From assembly GCA_900466005.1 (NCBI GenBank), contig UEGQ01000025.1:1-64000 (forward strand): a stretch of DNA of 64,000 nucleotides. The letters are read 5' to 3'. The notes beneath the pieces were generated by a model that saw only the letters and a program-made list of their open reading frames with translations, was not told where the DNA came from and did not search any database. This stretch comes from Hyphomicrobiales bacterium (lineage in GTDB: Bacteria; Pseudomonadota; Alphaproteobacteria; Rhizobiales; Rhizobiaceae). Shown here piece by piece: positions 1 through 10,622 of the stretch. Position numbers and translations under genes: made by a program. Positions within the stretch are counted from its first letter, which is position 1; every line of letters starts with the position of its first letter.

Positions 1-583
1 CGCGGGCGTGCCTTGGAGGCTCACAGACAGGCGCCCTGGGAGCTTGAAAAAGCCCCCCGGCGAAAAAGACGGCGGGGTGAGCCCGAGGATCGTGAATGGT
101 CCCGGCTCATCCGCCGGCGAGGGTCAGGCCGGACGGTACCATCCGGCGGGATCTTCCCGGGCCTCCGGCCAGGCGTCAGCGAAGGTCCGTCACCGGACGG
201 ATGCGCGCTTGACGCCGATCCGCGCCGGCCGATGCCGAAACCCGAGGTTTCGGCAAAGGCGCCGCCTTGCCAGAGAGACGCATGCAGCGGGAAAGAACGC
301 CGAACGGGGCGCCGAGAGGTGCCATATAAAATAACTTACGAGGCAGCTTTCAGCGCCCCGTCCAATCCCCCCGCGTCCGAGAAGGACAAGGGGAAACCGA
401 AATGCCAAATGCCACGGCGGGAGACCGCGCGTGAATGCACCGGCATGTCCGTCGGACAATGCGATCGACCGGCGATGTTTGGTTTCCCATCCCGCAACGC
501 GTGCACCGGAAAGGAACCGCTGGATCTGTGGCGCAGGACTGGCGCTCCTGACCGGGAATAGCCGCCCACCATCTCGCCGCCGA
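1..583. other. No gene recognised at the left edge
   Basis: No reading frame in this stretch gives a protein that resembles a known family. The longer open frames on both strands are Arg/Pro-rich and look like GC-rich noise. It lies downstream of the stop codon of the leftward ABC ATPase gene, so it may hold the end of that transcript, but no hairpin with a T-tract is visible. A gene beginning left of the window cannot be excluded. Confidence 0.5.
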
Positions 584-2425
<1,842 letters not shown>

Positions 2426-2462
2426 GGTTTTCCTGATCCGGTCATGCGTGTCGGGCGGTGGT

Positions 2463-3221
2463 TCACACGGGCTTCAGTGGGGTTGCGAATGAAGGCGAGG
2501 GGCGTCCTTCGGCTATGCGCGCGGCCTCCAGTTCTGCGATCTTGCGGTCGATCTCCGTGCGGTCCGTCAGTCCGTGAGGGTTCTCACGGGTCGGCATGGT
2601 CTGCGCCACATGGAGATAGCGCTCCTGCGCGACAGCATAGAGCCGATGGAGTTCTGCCAGCGGGTCCGGGTGGTCGTCGGCACGGATATCGAGCCACGGA
2701 TAGTCCTGGTCCCGGTAGATCACGAGTGCCGCCGACTGCTTGCCGCGTTTGTCACCGCCGGCCGCTTCCCCGGCGTCCATGGCCGCCAGCAATCGCTCGG
2801 CGAAAGGCGCATCCGCCAGCGCTTTGTAAACCCTGAGCGTCTCGGCGATGACCTGCGGACCAGCCAGCATATTGCCGGCAACGGACACATTGTCGTCGAC
2901 GATGTGCCCGGCCCAGTCGATGCATTTGGAACCGGTGAAGGCTGCATTGCGTCCTGTCGCGTCAATCAGATGCAGCTGGCGCTGCTGGCACCCGTCATCG
3001 CGGGCCGTCAACACCGAAATGATCTCCTCGGGTGTACGGCCTTCGGCCAGCAGGGCAAGGCCATCCGTGCCGTAAAGGGGACTGACGAAGGCCTGGGTGG
3101 CAATGGCGCCCACCCGGCCGCGAATGTGTGGAACGGCGGCGCCGACGGCGAAGAAGCGGCTTGCCACCGCCACGCCCAGATGGCCCGTCTGCGGATCACG
3201 TGCGACAATCGACCAGGTCAT
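2463..3221 (-). CDS. DUF1028 family protein (putative Ntn-hydrolase fold)
   Basis: This 252-residue protein begins MTWSIVARDPQTGHLGVAVAS, the hallmark N-terminus of DUF1028, a family thought to share the N-terminal-nucleophile hydrolase fold. The conserved segments AVGAAVPHIRGRVGAIATQA and NMLAGPQVI are also present. The open frame runs far upstream, but the ATG at 3221 starts exactly at the family N-terminus and has the ribosome site GGGAGATAG, so the upstream part is not coding. It lies 2 bases after the GGT-like gene and before the ATPase gene, so the three are probably co-transcribed. Function is unproven; an amidase or peptidase step on the imported compound is a reasonable inference. 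Confidence 0.85.
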   Translation of the reverse strand: MTWSIVARDPQTGHLGVAVASRFFAVGAAVPHIRGRVGAIATQAFVSPLYGTDGLALLAEGRTPEEIISVLTARDDGCQQRQLHLIDATGRNAAFTGSKCIDWAGHIVDDNVSVAGNMLAGPQVIAETLRVYKALADAPFAERLLAAMDAGEAAGGDKRGKQSAALVIYRDQDYPWLDIRADDHPDPLAELHRLYAVAQERYLHVAQTMPTRENPHGLTDRTEIDRKIAELEAARIAEGRPSPSFATPLKPV

Positions 3222-3223
3222 GA

Positions 3224-5008
3224 CTATCTCCCTATTGCATAAGCTTGCATGAGACGCGGCGTCGCTGCGGCGCGCAGCAAACCGTCGGCATCTCTCCTGG
3301 CCGCGGTCAGTCGACCGACCGTCCAGGGATCGGCCGGCGTGATCTGGTGGCCCATGGCGGCCAGTCTGGCGATGACATCGCTGCCGATATTGCTTTCGAT
3401 CATCAGACTTCCGGGCTGGCTGGTGCGTGGGTAGAACGAGCCCGGGAAATGCGATGTGTGGAACAACGGCATGTCGATCGCCGCCTGCAGGTTCTGCTTG
3501 TGATGAACGTAGCGCAGGAAGAAGGACAGCTGCCACTGATCCTGCTGGTCGCCACCCGGCGTGCCGAATGCGAGCGTCGGCTTGCCCTCGTAGAGAGCCA
3601 GGGAGGGCGTCAGCGTCGTGCGCGGGCGCTTGCCGGGTGCCAGCGAGGTCGGCAGTCCGGGCTTCAGCCAGAACATCTGGGCACGGGAATTGAGGCAGAA
3701 GCCGAGACCCGGAACGATGGGCGAGGATTGAAGCCAGCCGCCGGACGGCGTCACCGACACCATGTTGCCTTCGCGGTCGATGACGTCGATATGAACGGTG
3801 TCGCCGCGTTTTTCGGTCAGGTGCGACATGGTCGGCTCGTAGACCGCGCCTGTGCCCGACATGCCGGCCAGCATCTCCATGGTGGCGTCGTACTGGCTCT
3901 CGTAGCCAGAAAGCCTGCCCGGGTGGAGCGTCTTCGACGCCTGCGAGGAGATCAGCTTGCGCCGCTCGTCGTTGTAACTGTCCGACAACAAGCGGTCCAT
4001 CGGGACGGTGGCGAAAGCAGGATCGCCGTAATAGACCTCGCGATCGGCATAGGCGAGCTTCATCGCCTCGACGACCGTATGGACGAATTCGGCGCTTCCG
4101 GGTTCCATGGCGCCGATATCGATGCCGCTCAGGAGTGCCAGCGACTGCAACAGCACCGGACCCTGGCCCCATGGACCGGTCTTGGCGACGGTCCATCCAT
4201 GATAGTCATAGGTCTGCGGTTCCTCGACCGTCGCGCTCCAGCCGGCCATGTCGCCGGCGGTCAGCACACCCTTGTGGCGGCTGCCGCTGGCATCCATGAC
4301 TTCGGCGGTTCTCAGATAGGTATCGACCGCCTCGGCCACGAAGCCGCGGTAAAAGGCGTTGCGCGCCGCCTCGATCTGGTTTTCGCGACCCCTGGCGCTT
4401 TCGGCCTCGGTGACGATGCGCTGCCAGGTGGCAGCCAGGACCGGATTGCGGAAGAGTGCGTGGGGCTCGGGGGCGGAACCGCCCGGAAGCCAGGTCTCAT
4501 ACGATGTCGGCCACTCTTTTTCGAAGAAGCCCGCCAGTCCCTTGATCGTCGCCGAAACGCGCGGCAGTACCGGATGGCCGTGCTCGGCATAATGGATCGC
4601 CGGTTCGAGCACATCGCGCACCGACATGGTTCCGTAGTCGCGCAGCATCAGCATCCAGCCGTCGAAGGAACCGGGGATGACGGTCGCCAGCAGCCCGTCA
4701 CCGGGAATGATCGACAGGCCTTCGCGGCTGTAGTGTTCGATGGTCGCGCCGGCGGGTGCGGTCCCTTGCGCGCAGATGACCTCGACCTTGCCCGTATTCG
4801 CGGAATAGATGACACCGGGCATGTCTCCGCCGGGGCCGACCAGATGCGGTTCGAGAACCTGCAGCACGAAGCCGGACGCAACGGCTGCATCGAAGGCGTT
4901 GCCGCCCTTTTCCAGGATGCTCATGCCGACGGCCGAGGCGATCCAGTGGGTGGAGGTCACGACGCCGAAGGTACCGAGGATCTCCGGGCGGGTGGTAAAG
5001 TCACTCAT
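3224..5008 (-). CDS. Gamma-glutamyltransferase family protein (Ntn hydrolase)
   Basis: This 594-residue member of the gamma-glutamyltranspeptidase family would hydrolyse or transfer gamma-glutamyl groups, for example from glutathione. It has the large-subunit start (VVTSTHWIASAVGMSILEKG, a site for binding/processing), the autocleavage region GDTVHIDVIDREGNMVSVTP with the candidate nucleophile Thr, and the small-subunit glycine motif GTPGGDQQDQWQ. No signal peptide is visible, so it is probably cytoplasmic, like YwrD-type members. I chose the ATG at 5008 because GAAGGAACAG precedes it; a longer start at 5071 would overlap the permease gene. Its position inside an oligopeptide/glutathione ABC operon suggests that the imported gamma-glutamyl compound is cleaved inside the cell. 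Confidence 0.88.
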   Translation of the reverse strand: MSDFTTRPEILGTFGVVTSTHWIASAVGMSILEKGGNAFDAAVASGFVLQVLEPHLVGPGGDMPGVIYSANTGKVEVICAQGTAPAGATIEHYSREGLSIIPGDGLLATVIPGSFDGWMLMLRDYGTMSVRDVLEPAIHYAEHGHPVLPRVSATIKGLAGFFEKEWPTSYETWLPGGSAPEPHALFRNPVLAATWQRIVTEAESARGRENQIEAARNAFYRGFVAEAVDTYLRTAEVMDASGSRHKGVLTAGDMAGWSATVEEPQTYDYHGWTVAKTGPWGQGPVLLQSLALLSGIDIGAMEPGSAEFVHTVVEAMKLAYADREVYYGDPAFATVPMDRLLSDSYNDERRKLISSQASKTLHPGRLSGYESQYDATMEMLAGMSGTGAVYEPTMSHLTEKRGDTVHIDVIDREGNMVSVTPSGGWLQSSPIVPGLGFCLNSRAQMFWLKPGLPTSLAPGKRPRTTLTPSLALYEGKPTLAFGTPGGDQQDQWQLSFFLRYVHHKQNLQAAIDMPLFHTSHFPGSFYPRTSQPGSLMIESNIGSDVIARLAAMGHQITPADPWTVGRLTAARRDADGLLRAAATPRLMQAYAIGR

Positions 5009-5030
5009 CAACTGTTCCTTCGATATTACT

Positions 5031-5909
5031 TCATGATTCCCGGGGGTCGAGCGCATCGCGCAGACCGTCACCGAGCAGATTGAAACCGATCACGACCAGG
5101 AAGATTGCCGCCCCCGGCCACATGGCCATCCAGGGTGCCTGGTCGAGGAAATTCTTCGCGACATTGAGCATGGAACCCCAGCTTGGAGCCGGCGGCTGTT
5201 GACCAAGGCCGAGGAAGGAGAGGCTGGCCTCGGCGATGATGGCCGTCGCGACCGTCAGGGTCGCCTGCACGATGATTGGCGCCATGATGTTCGGCAGGAT
5301 GTATCGCGTCATGATGTCGAAATGGCCAAGGCCGATCGACCGCGCGCCTTCAACATAGTCCTCGGTCTTGACCGCGAGAACCTGGCCGCGCGTCAACCGC
5401 ACGAAGACCGGCATCGCGGAAAGGCCGATCGCGATCATCGCATTGGTGAGGCTGGGACCGAGAAAGGCGGCAAGGGCAATGGCCATGATCAGAAACGGCA
5501 GGGCCAGAAAGGCCTCCGTGATCCTCGATATCACCTGATCGACCCACCCGCCGAAATAGCCGGAGATCAAGCCAAAGGGAACGCCGATGGCAATGGCGAT
5601 GGCGACCGAAAAGATCCCGGCCATGAGCGACGCCTGCGCCCCCCAGATCATGCGGGAGAGGATATCGCGGCCGATTTCGTCGGTGCCCATCCAATGGGCG
5701 GCGGACGGCGCCTTGCGAATGGCCGTCCAGCTGGTCGCCAGCGGATCGACGATCGGCAGAAGAGGGGCGGTGATCGCAAGCAAGGTGAAGAACACGATGA
5801 TGGAGAGGCCGACAAGGGCGCTTCTGTTGGCCTTGAGTTTCCGCCATGCGCGATTGCTGCTCCTGGCCGGTGCAGCGACGGCAACGGCGGTCTGGTCGAG
5901 CGCGGTCAT
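5031..5909 (-). CDS. Peptide/glutathione-type ABC transporter permease (DppC/GsiD-like)
   Basis: This 292-residue inner-membrane permease of the BPD_transp_1 family has the N-terminal OppC-type segment (ANRSALVGLSIIVFFTLLAI) and about six membrane helices. The cytoplasmic EAA loop that docks on the ATPase reads VEGARSIGLGHFDIMTRYILPN. I place the start at the ATG at 5909, which overlaps the stop of the preceding permease gene by four bases (ATGA), a typical coupled arrangement; an upstream extension would be a 28-residue Arg-rich tail unlike the family. It pairs with the neighbouring DppB-like permease. Confidence 0.92.
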   Translation of the reverse strand: MTALDQTAVAVAAPARSSNRAWRKLKANRSALVGLSIIVFFTLLAITAPLLPIVDPLATSWTAIRKAPSAAHWMGTDEIGRDILSRMIWGAQASLMAGIFSVAIAIAIGVPFGLISGYFGGWVDQVISRITEAFLALPFLIMAIALAAFLGPSLTNAMIAIGLSAMPVFVRLTRGQVLAVKTEDYVEGARSIGLGHFDIMTRYILPNIMAPIIVQATLTVATAIIAEASLSFLGLGQQPPAPSWGSMLNVAKNFLDQAPWMAMWPGAAIFLVVIGFNLLGDGLRDALDPRES

Positions 5910-6853
5910 CGGTTGGCCCTCATGCGAGGATTGAGGACGACATAGAGTACGTCGGCCACGAGGTTCATCAGGATGAAGCCGACGGCGGTGCACAGAACGA
6001 CACCCTGGACGACGGCGTAATCGCGGTTGAACACGGCGTCGACGATCAGCTTGCCGAATCCGGGAATGGTGAAGATCTGTTCGGTGAGGACGGCCCCGGC
6101 CAGCAGTTCGCCGAACAGAAGCGCGCTGAGCGTCACGATCGGCAACAGAGCGTTGCGAAAGGTATGGCTGAGGATGACGACCCGTTCCGACAGGCCCTTG
6201 GCGCGCGCCGTGCGGATGTAATCCGCCTTCATGACGCCCAGCATGGCCGAGCGGGTGTGCCGCATCAAGGTGGCGGCGAGCGCCGTGCCAAGCACGAAGG
6301 ACGGCATGATCATCGTTTCGATCGAGCGTACGGGATCGACGAAGATCGATTCGTAGCCGGAGGCCGGAAGCCAGCCCAGCCTGACCGAGACCAGCAGGAT
6401 CAGCATGATGCCCAGCCAGAAATTCGGGATGGAAAGGCCCGACAACGCGACGATATTGGCGATATAATCAACAGCACTGTTCTTCTTGACGGCTGCCAGG
6501 ATGCCCATCGGCACGCCGATGACGAAGGCGAAGATCATCGACATCACCGCGAGCTGGATGGTGACCGGCAGCTTCTCGCCGATCAGTTCCAGCACCGGCT
6601 GGTTGGTGCGCAGCGACATGCCGAAATCGCCCTGCAACACATTGGCGATCCAGTAGCCGTATTGGTACACGACCGGATCGTTCAGGCGGTATTTCTCCCG
6701 AAGGAATTCGATCACTTGCGGATCGCGCTCTTCGCCGGCCATGGCGAGGACGGGATCGCCCGGCAGCAGCTTCTGCAGCGAGAAGACAAAGATCGAGACG
6801 ATCAGCAATGTGGGTATGGCAACGAGCAGCCGTTTTCCGATGTAGAGATGCAT
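5906..6853 (-). CDS. Peptide/glutathione-type ABC transporter permease (DppB/GsiC-like)
   Basis: This 315-residue permease shows the OppB/DppB N-terminus (YIGKRLLVAIPTLLIVSIFVF), the conserved segment KLLPGDPVLAMAGEE, and the EAA loop of the family (DYIRTARAKGLSERVVILSHTFRN, read as two parts). Six membrane helices are expected. It forms the heterodimeric channel with the DppC-like permease that overlaps its 3' end. A 69-base gap separates it from the binding-protein gene upstream; no terminator is seen there, so co-transcription is likely. Confidence 0.92.
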   Translation of the reverse strand: MHLYIGKRLLVAIPTLLIVSIFVFSLQKLLPGDPVLAMAGEERDPQVIEFLREKYRLNDPVVYQYGYWIANVLQGDFGMSLRTNQPVLELIGEKLPVTIQLAVMSMIFAFVIGVPMGILAAVKKNSAVDYIANIVALSGLSIPNFWLGIMLILLVSVRLGWLPASGYESIFVDPVRSIETMIMPSFVLGTALAATLMRHTRSAMLGVMKADYIRTARAKGLSERVVILSHTFRNALLPIVTLSALLFGELLAGAVLTEQIFTIPGFGKLIVDAVFNRDYAVVQGVVLCTAVGFILMNLVADVLYVVLNPRMRANR

Positions 6854-6922
6854 GGGCGCACGGTCCTGGATTGCGGGGTCGCCTACGGAGCATCGGCGCT
6901 CCGTAGGCAGGACTGGGCAAAA

Positions 6923-8431
6923 TCAGCCCTTCTTGACGCCGAGCAGGCGGATCATGCCGTCGGGCGACGGAACGAAGCCGGTGACTTCCTTCTTGATGGC
7001 CCAGATCCAGGACTGATGGCCGAGATAGATGATCGGCAGGTCGTCGTTGAGGATCTTGGCCGCAGCGTCGTATTTCTGCTTGCGGACCGCGTCATCGGTC
7101 GAAGCGCGTGCTTCGTTGAGGAGCTTGTCGACTTCCGCGTTGCAGTACTTGGAGTCGTTGATGCCACCTTCGCAGGTGACGAACTGGTGCAGGTTGCCAT
7201 CAGGATCGATGCGGCCCGACCAATCCGAGCGGCTGAGCTGAAAATTGCCGGCAGACTGTTCGGAAAGCAGGGTGGCGAACTCGGTCGCCTTCAGCGAGAC
7301 GTTGAAACCGGCTTCCGCGACCATCGATTGAACGACCTGCATCATCTGGGTGACGACAGGGCTATTGGCGTGCTGCAGCTCGATGTCGAGCGTTTCATGC
7401 CCTGCCGCCTTCATGAGCTCCTTGGCGTTGGCGACATCGCGGGCGGGAACCGGGATCTCCTTGTTGAACCAGGGACTTGTCGGCGGATAGGGCTGATTGC
7501 CGGCCATGGCCGTTCCTTCGAAGACCACCTGGCTCAGCGCCTCGCGGTCGATGGCGAGCGAGAAAGCCTGACGCAGGCGCTTGTCCTTGCCGAACGGATT
7601 GTCGGCGCGCGGCCCGTTGGCGATGTTGACGTACATGGCCATGTAACCGATGCTGACGGTGTCCGCATAGGTGAGGGTGGCGTCGCTCTTGACCGAAGCG
7701 GCATCGGTTGCAGCCAACCGCTCGATCATGTCGAGTTCGCCGGAGCGCAAGTTGGCGAGACGCACTGTGGAATCCGGGATCGGCAGATAGGTGACCTTGT
7801 CGATGAACACCTTGTCCTTGTCCCAGTAGTCGGCGAACTTCTCGAGGACGATACGGTCCTGCTGCACGCGCTCGACGAATTTGAACGGCCCGGCGCAGAC
7901 GGGCTTTGAGCCGAAATTGGCGCCCAGCTCCTTGGCAGCCGCCGGCGAGACGATCATGCCGGCGCGGTCGGAAAGCTGCGCGAGAAGCGTGACGTCCGGC
8001 GCCTTCAAGGTGAACTTGACCTCATAGTCGCCGACGGCCTCGATCTTCTCGACCGAGCTCAGCTCGCTTTTGCGACGTGATTCCGGAAGCGTCATGTTGC
8101 GTTCGATGGTGGCGACGACCGCGGCGGCGTTGAACGGCGTTTCGTCATGGAACGTCACGCCCTCGCGCAGCTTCATGGTGAGTTCCTTGCCGTCAGCGGA
8201 CCAGGCCCATTCCGTGGCGAGCTGCGGCACGATCTTCAGGTCAGGCGAGACATCGACGAGCTTGTCGCACATCGCCGTGTAGACGATGCGGCCGACAAAG
8301 GTCCGGGACTGGGCCGGGTCAAGCACGTCGGCATCGTCCGCGAGGCCGATGCGAAGCTCGGCAGAAAGGGCGGGGCTCGCGAGCATCGCACCGGCCAGCA
8401 ACAAGGTCGAAAGACGGGACAGTATCTTCAT
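6923..8431 (-). CDS. ABC transporter periplasmic substrate-binding protein, SBP_bac_5 family (DppA/GsiB-like)
   Basis: This 502-residue protein begins with a signal peptide (KILSRLSTLLLAGAMLASP, probable cleavage after ALSA). The mature part has the peptide-binding-protein signature beginning VDVSPDLKIVPQLATEW, followed by KLREGVTFHDETPFNA. It would capture the substrate in the periplasm for the DppB/DppC-type permeases downstream. The ribosome site AGAGGAGTTCC supports the start. It is the first structural gene of the cluster, 101 bases downstream of the GntR-type regulator on the same strand. The family binds di/oligopeptides, glutathione, nickel or opines; the specificity here is inferred only from the linked GGT-like enzyme. 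Confidence 0.93.
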   Translation of the reverse strand: MKILSRLSTLLLAGAMLASPALSAELRIGLADDADVLDPAQSRTFVGRIVYTAMCDKLVDVSPDLKIVPQLATEWAWSADGKELTMKLREGVTFHDETPFNAAAVVATIERNMTLPESRRKSELSSVEKIEAVGDYEVKFTLKAPDVTLLAQLSDRAGMIVSPAAAKELGANFGSKPVCAGPFKFVERVQQDRIVLEKFADYWDKDKVFIDKVTYLPIPDSTVRLANLRSGELDMIERLAATDAASVKSDATLTYADTVSIGYMAMYVNIANGPRADNPFGKDKRLRQAFSLAIDREALSQVVFEGTAMAGNQPYPPTSPWFNKEIPVPARDVANAKELMKAAGHETLDIELQHANSPVVTQMMQVVQSMVAEAGFNVSLKATEFATLLSEQSAGNFQLSRSDWSGRIDPDGNLHQFVTCEGGINDSKYCNAEVDKLLNEARASTDDAVRKQKYDAAAKILNDDLPIIYLGHQSWIWAIKKEVTGFVPSPDGMIRLLGVKKG

Positions 8432-8532
8432 GTTCTGGAACTCCTCTGGTCTGGTTCTCTGTTCTCAAGGGTCTCACCGGTTGTTGCCCCGGCGTTGAAG
8501 TCAGACCGGCCACGCGGCCGGAATTCGGTACG

Positions 8533-9264
8533 TCATGACACGTCGCCGATCGGATCATCCTCCAGATGGTCCATCGAGGTTTGCCGGATCAGGCGCTCTT
8601 GCAGCATCAACAGATGCCGGCGCATCGCTTCGCCCGCCTTGGCGGGATCCCGGGCGGCAATGGCATCGATGATCGCCGCGTGCTGGGCGTTGGATATGCT
8701 CATGGTATTGGCGTTGCTGCGGGCGCGCTCGCGGATCGACTGCCAGGCGTCGTCCTGGCGAACCCGGTTGATGACGTCGAAGATGGACAGGAACAGCAGG
8801 TTGCCCGCTGCCTGGGCGATCTGCCGGTGGAGCGCCCCGTCCCAGAGCTCCTTGGCGTCGGCATCCTCGCTGCCGAGGATCTTCTGGGCGAGCTCCCGCA
8901 TGCGGTCGATGTCGCTGCCTTTCGCCCGGAGGGCCGCCAGTTGCGCCAGTTGGGGTTCGATGCGGAGGCGCACTTCCATGATCTCCATGAAATTGGTTCC
9001 CGCCACGATGGTCTCGAGCTGGTCGCTCCACTCGTGCGGCTTCTGGCCGACATAGGTGCCGGACCCCTGCTTGCGCCAGATTGCGCCTTCCGCCTCGAGA
9101 ACCTCCAGAGCCCGGCGGATGGCCCGGCGACTGAGGCCGAGCTTTTCCGACAGTGTGCGCTCGGTCGGCAGTTTCCCTTCCGCTCCGACGTCACCGTGGC
9201 GAAGAAGATCCCGCAGTTTTTCGAGGGCGTAGTTCGAATTTTCTTTGGGTGAGGTGTCTGGCAT
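8533..9264 (-). CDS. GntR family transcriptional regulator (FadR/FCD subfamily)
   Basis: This 243-residue regulator has an N-terminal winged helix (ALEKLRDLLRHGDV, then LPTERTLSEKLGLSRRAIRR and GAIWRKQGSGTYV) and a C-terminal all-helical FCD ligand domain from about residue 90 (VRLRIEPQLAQLAALRA, then a series of His/Asp/Glu positions that bind metal in the family). The ATG at 9264 matches the normal family N-terminus; a TTG 75 bases upstream is open but adds an unrelated tail. It faces the transport genes and probably controls them. An inverted repeat directly upstream of the ATG is a plausible autoregulatory operator. Confidence 0.9.
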   Translation of the reverse strand: MPDTSPKENSNYALEKLRDLLRHGDVGAEGKLPTERTLSEKLGLSRRAIRRALEVLEAEGAIWRKQGSGTYVGQKPHEWSDQLETIVAGTNFMEIMEVRLRIEPQLAQLAALRAKGSDIDRMRELAQKILGSEDADAKELWDGALHRQIAQAAGNLLFLSIFDVINRVRQDDAWQSIRERARSNANTMSISNAQHAAIIDAIAARDPAKAGEAMRRHLLMLQERLIRQTSMDHLEDDPIGDVS

Positions 9265-9265
9265 G

Positions 9266-9293
9266 ATTGGTCCGAACCAATTTCCGATTGGTT
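9266..9293. promoter_or_regulatory. Candidate operator of the GntR-type regulator
   Basis: A 16-base inverted repeat ATTGGTCCGAACCAAT lies at 9266-9281, one base upstream of the regulator ATG, followed by a further half-site ATTGGTTC at 9286-9293. FadR-type regulators usually bind short palindromes with GGT/ACC arms, so the pattern fits. Occupation would block translation initiation or early transcription of the regulator itself. This is visible in sequence; binding is inferred. Confidence 0.45.
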
Positions 9294-9624
9294 CAGTGAA
9301 TGCCGATTTCACGCGACCGTCAAGATAGTTTTTGTGCAAGAAATGAAATGCACAATTTTGAGGCAGATGCGCGCAGTCGTGCTCGAAACAGGCGCGCCAT
9401 TGCCGTGCCGAAGCGGCGTATCCGCGCGCACCTTCGGCCTGTCAGAGATGGAAACCTGTCAATTGGCGTTGTGACGCCGTGGTGCCTTGTCAGCCAGGCC
9501 GGGTCGCCAGACACTCATAGCGCCGACGACGGCGTATTGGCAAAAGACATCGGAGTGGCTGTGCATGTTGAAACGGCCGAACAAACCGTGCAAAGGCATT
9601 ACCAAACGGCTGCAACTGATTTCC
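9294..9624. other. Intergenic region, no gene seen
   Basis: This region lies upstream of the leftward GntR gene and downstream of the leftward AraC gene. Short open frames here do not resemble proteins. It must contain the GntR promoter, but I do not see a confident -35/-10 pair. Confidence 0.4.
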
Positions 9625-10518
9625 TCATTGTCGTGATGCTCTTGGGGCGTGGCCCATCGTGCGCTTGAACGCGTGGGCAAATGCACTTTGTGAAGCGTAG
9701 CCGACGTCCACGGCAACCTCGGAGACGGCTGCGCCCAGCGCGAGCTTCCGCTGCGCCAGCATCATGCGCCAGCGCGTCAGGTACTCCAGCGGGGGACGGC
9801 CGACGCGCTGCGAGAAACGTAGCGTCAATGCCGAGCGTGACATTCCGATCTCGCGTGCCAGCAAGGGAACCGTCCAGCGTCGCGCCACGTCGGCGTGCAT
9901 GAGCTTGATCGCCTTGGCAATTCGCGGGTCCGCAAGTGCCGCGATCCAGCCAACGCTGCCCGCTGCACCGGCAGCGACATAGGCTCGGACCGCTTCGACG
10001 ACGAGAATGTCGGCAAGCCTTTCAGCAACGATCGAAGCTCCGATTTGGCCGGCGCGCGCCTCATCCTGGAGAGAGGCCAGGGTGCGGGCAATGGCTTCGG
10101 CTGCGGGCGAGGCCGCATCGATCCGAAGGAAGCGGGGAAGTGCCTCCAGGACGAAGGACGCACAGCCATCGGCAAACCCGCTGCCGCCGCCGATCATGAC
10201 GGTATCGCAGCTTTCTCCGAGCCGCACCGTGTCCTGACCTGGCAAAGCATAGAGAGCCATCCCGTCGCAGGGTTCAATGGCAGGATCGCTCGTCACGGTG
10301 TAGCGGGTATTGCTCAGCAGGATCACATCGCCCTCAGCCAATGCTTCTCGAGCCCCGTCTGGAAGCAGGAGCCAACACCTGCCACGCATGACCGCGACGA
10401 ACTTCAGCCTCTCCCTGCCGTCGAAGGAAAGGGCCCAGTCGCCGCTTGCTTCGAGACGGGTTCCGCGAACGCTGCTCGTCCCGAGAACAGCGAGGACTTG
10501 GGAAAAAGGATCACTCAT
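9625..10518 (-). CDS. AraC family transcriptional regulator with cupin sensor domain
   Basis: This 297-residue protein has an N-terminal cupin_6-type ligand domain (LKFVAVMRGRCWLLLPDG, then LAEGDVILLSNTRYTVTSD) and a C-terminal AraC DNA-binding domain with both helix-turn-helix motifs (WTVPLLAREIGMSRSALTLR and AVSEVAVDVGYASQSAFAHA, ending FKRTMGHAP). The ATG at 10518 is preferred over an in-frame TTG seven codons upstream. It is divergent from the SDR gene at 10623 with a 104-base shared promoter region, so it most likely controls that gene, which is the usual arrangement for this subgroup. Confidence 0.92.
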   Translation of the reverse strand: MSDPFSQVLAVLGTSSVRGTRLEASGDWALSFDGRERLKFVAVMRGRCWLLLPDGAREALAEGDVILLSNTRYTVTSDPAIEPCDGMALYALPGQDTVRLGESCDTVMIGGGSGFADGCASFVLEALPRFLRIDAASPAAEAIARTLASLQDEARAGQIGASIVAERLADILVVEAVRAYVAAGAAGSVGWIAALADPRIAKAIKLMHADVARRWTVPLLAREIGMSRSALTLRFSQRVGRPPLEYLTRWRMMLAQRKLALGAAVSEVAVDVGYASQSAFAHAFKRTMGHAPRASRQ

Positions 10519-10622
10519 ATTTCTGGCCAATCGCGACAAAAACTAGGTCAGTTAAGCATAGATGATCCAGAACGGCGACCTTATTCTCGCTGTGTCGACC
10601 AGATTCAGCGAAGGAGAAGCTC

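Noticed and set aside
13..561. Rightward open frame of 182 codons at the left edge
   Set aside because: Arg/Pro-rich, no family resemblance, overlapped by frames on both strands; looks like GC-rich noise.
5846..7909. Rightward open frame of 687 codons opposite the ABC permease and binding-protein genes
   Set aside because: Antisense shadow; the leftward genes carry complete family motifs.
9265..9339. Longer GntR protein starting at a TTG 25 codons upstream
   Set aside because: The extra residues do not fit the family N-terminus and would run through the palindromic operator; the ATG at 9264 is better.
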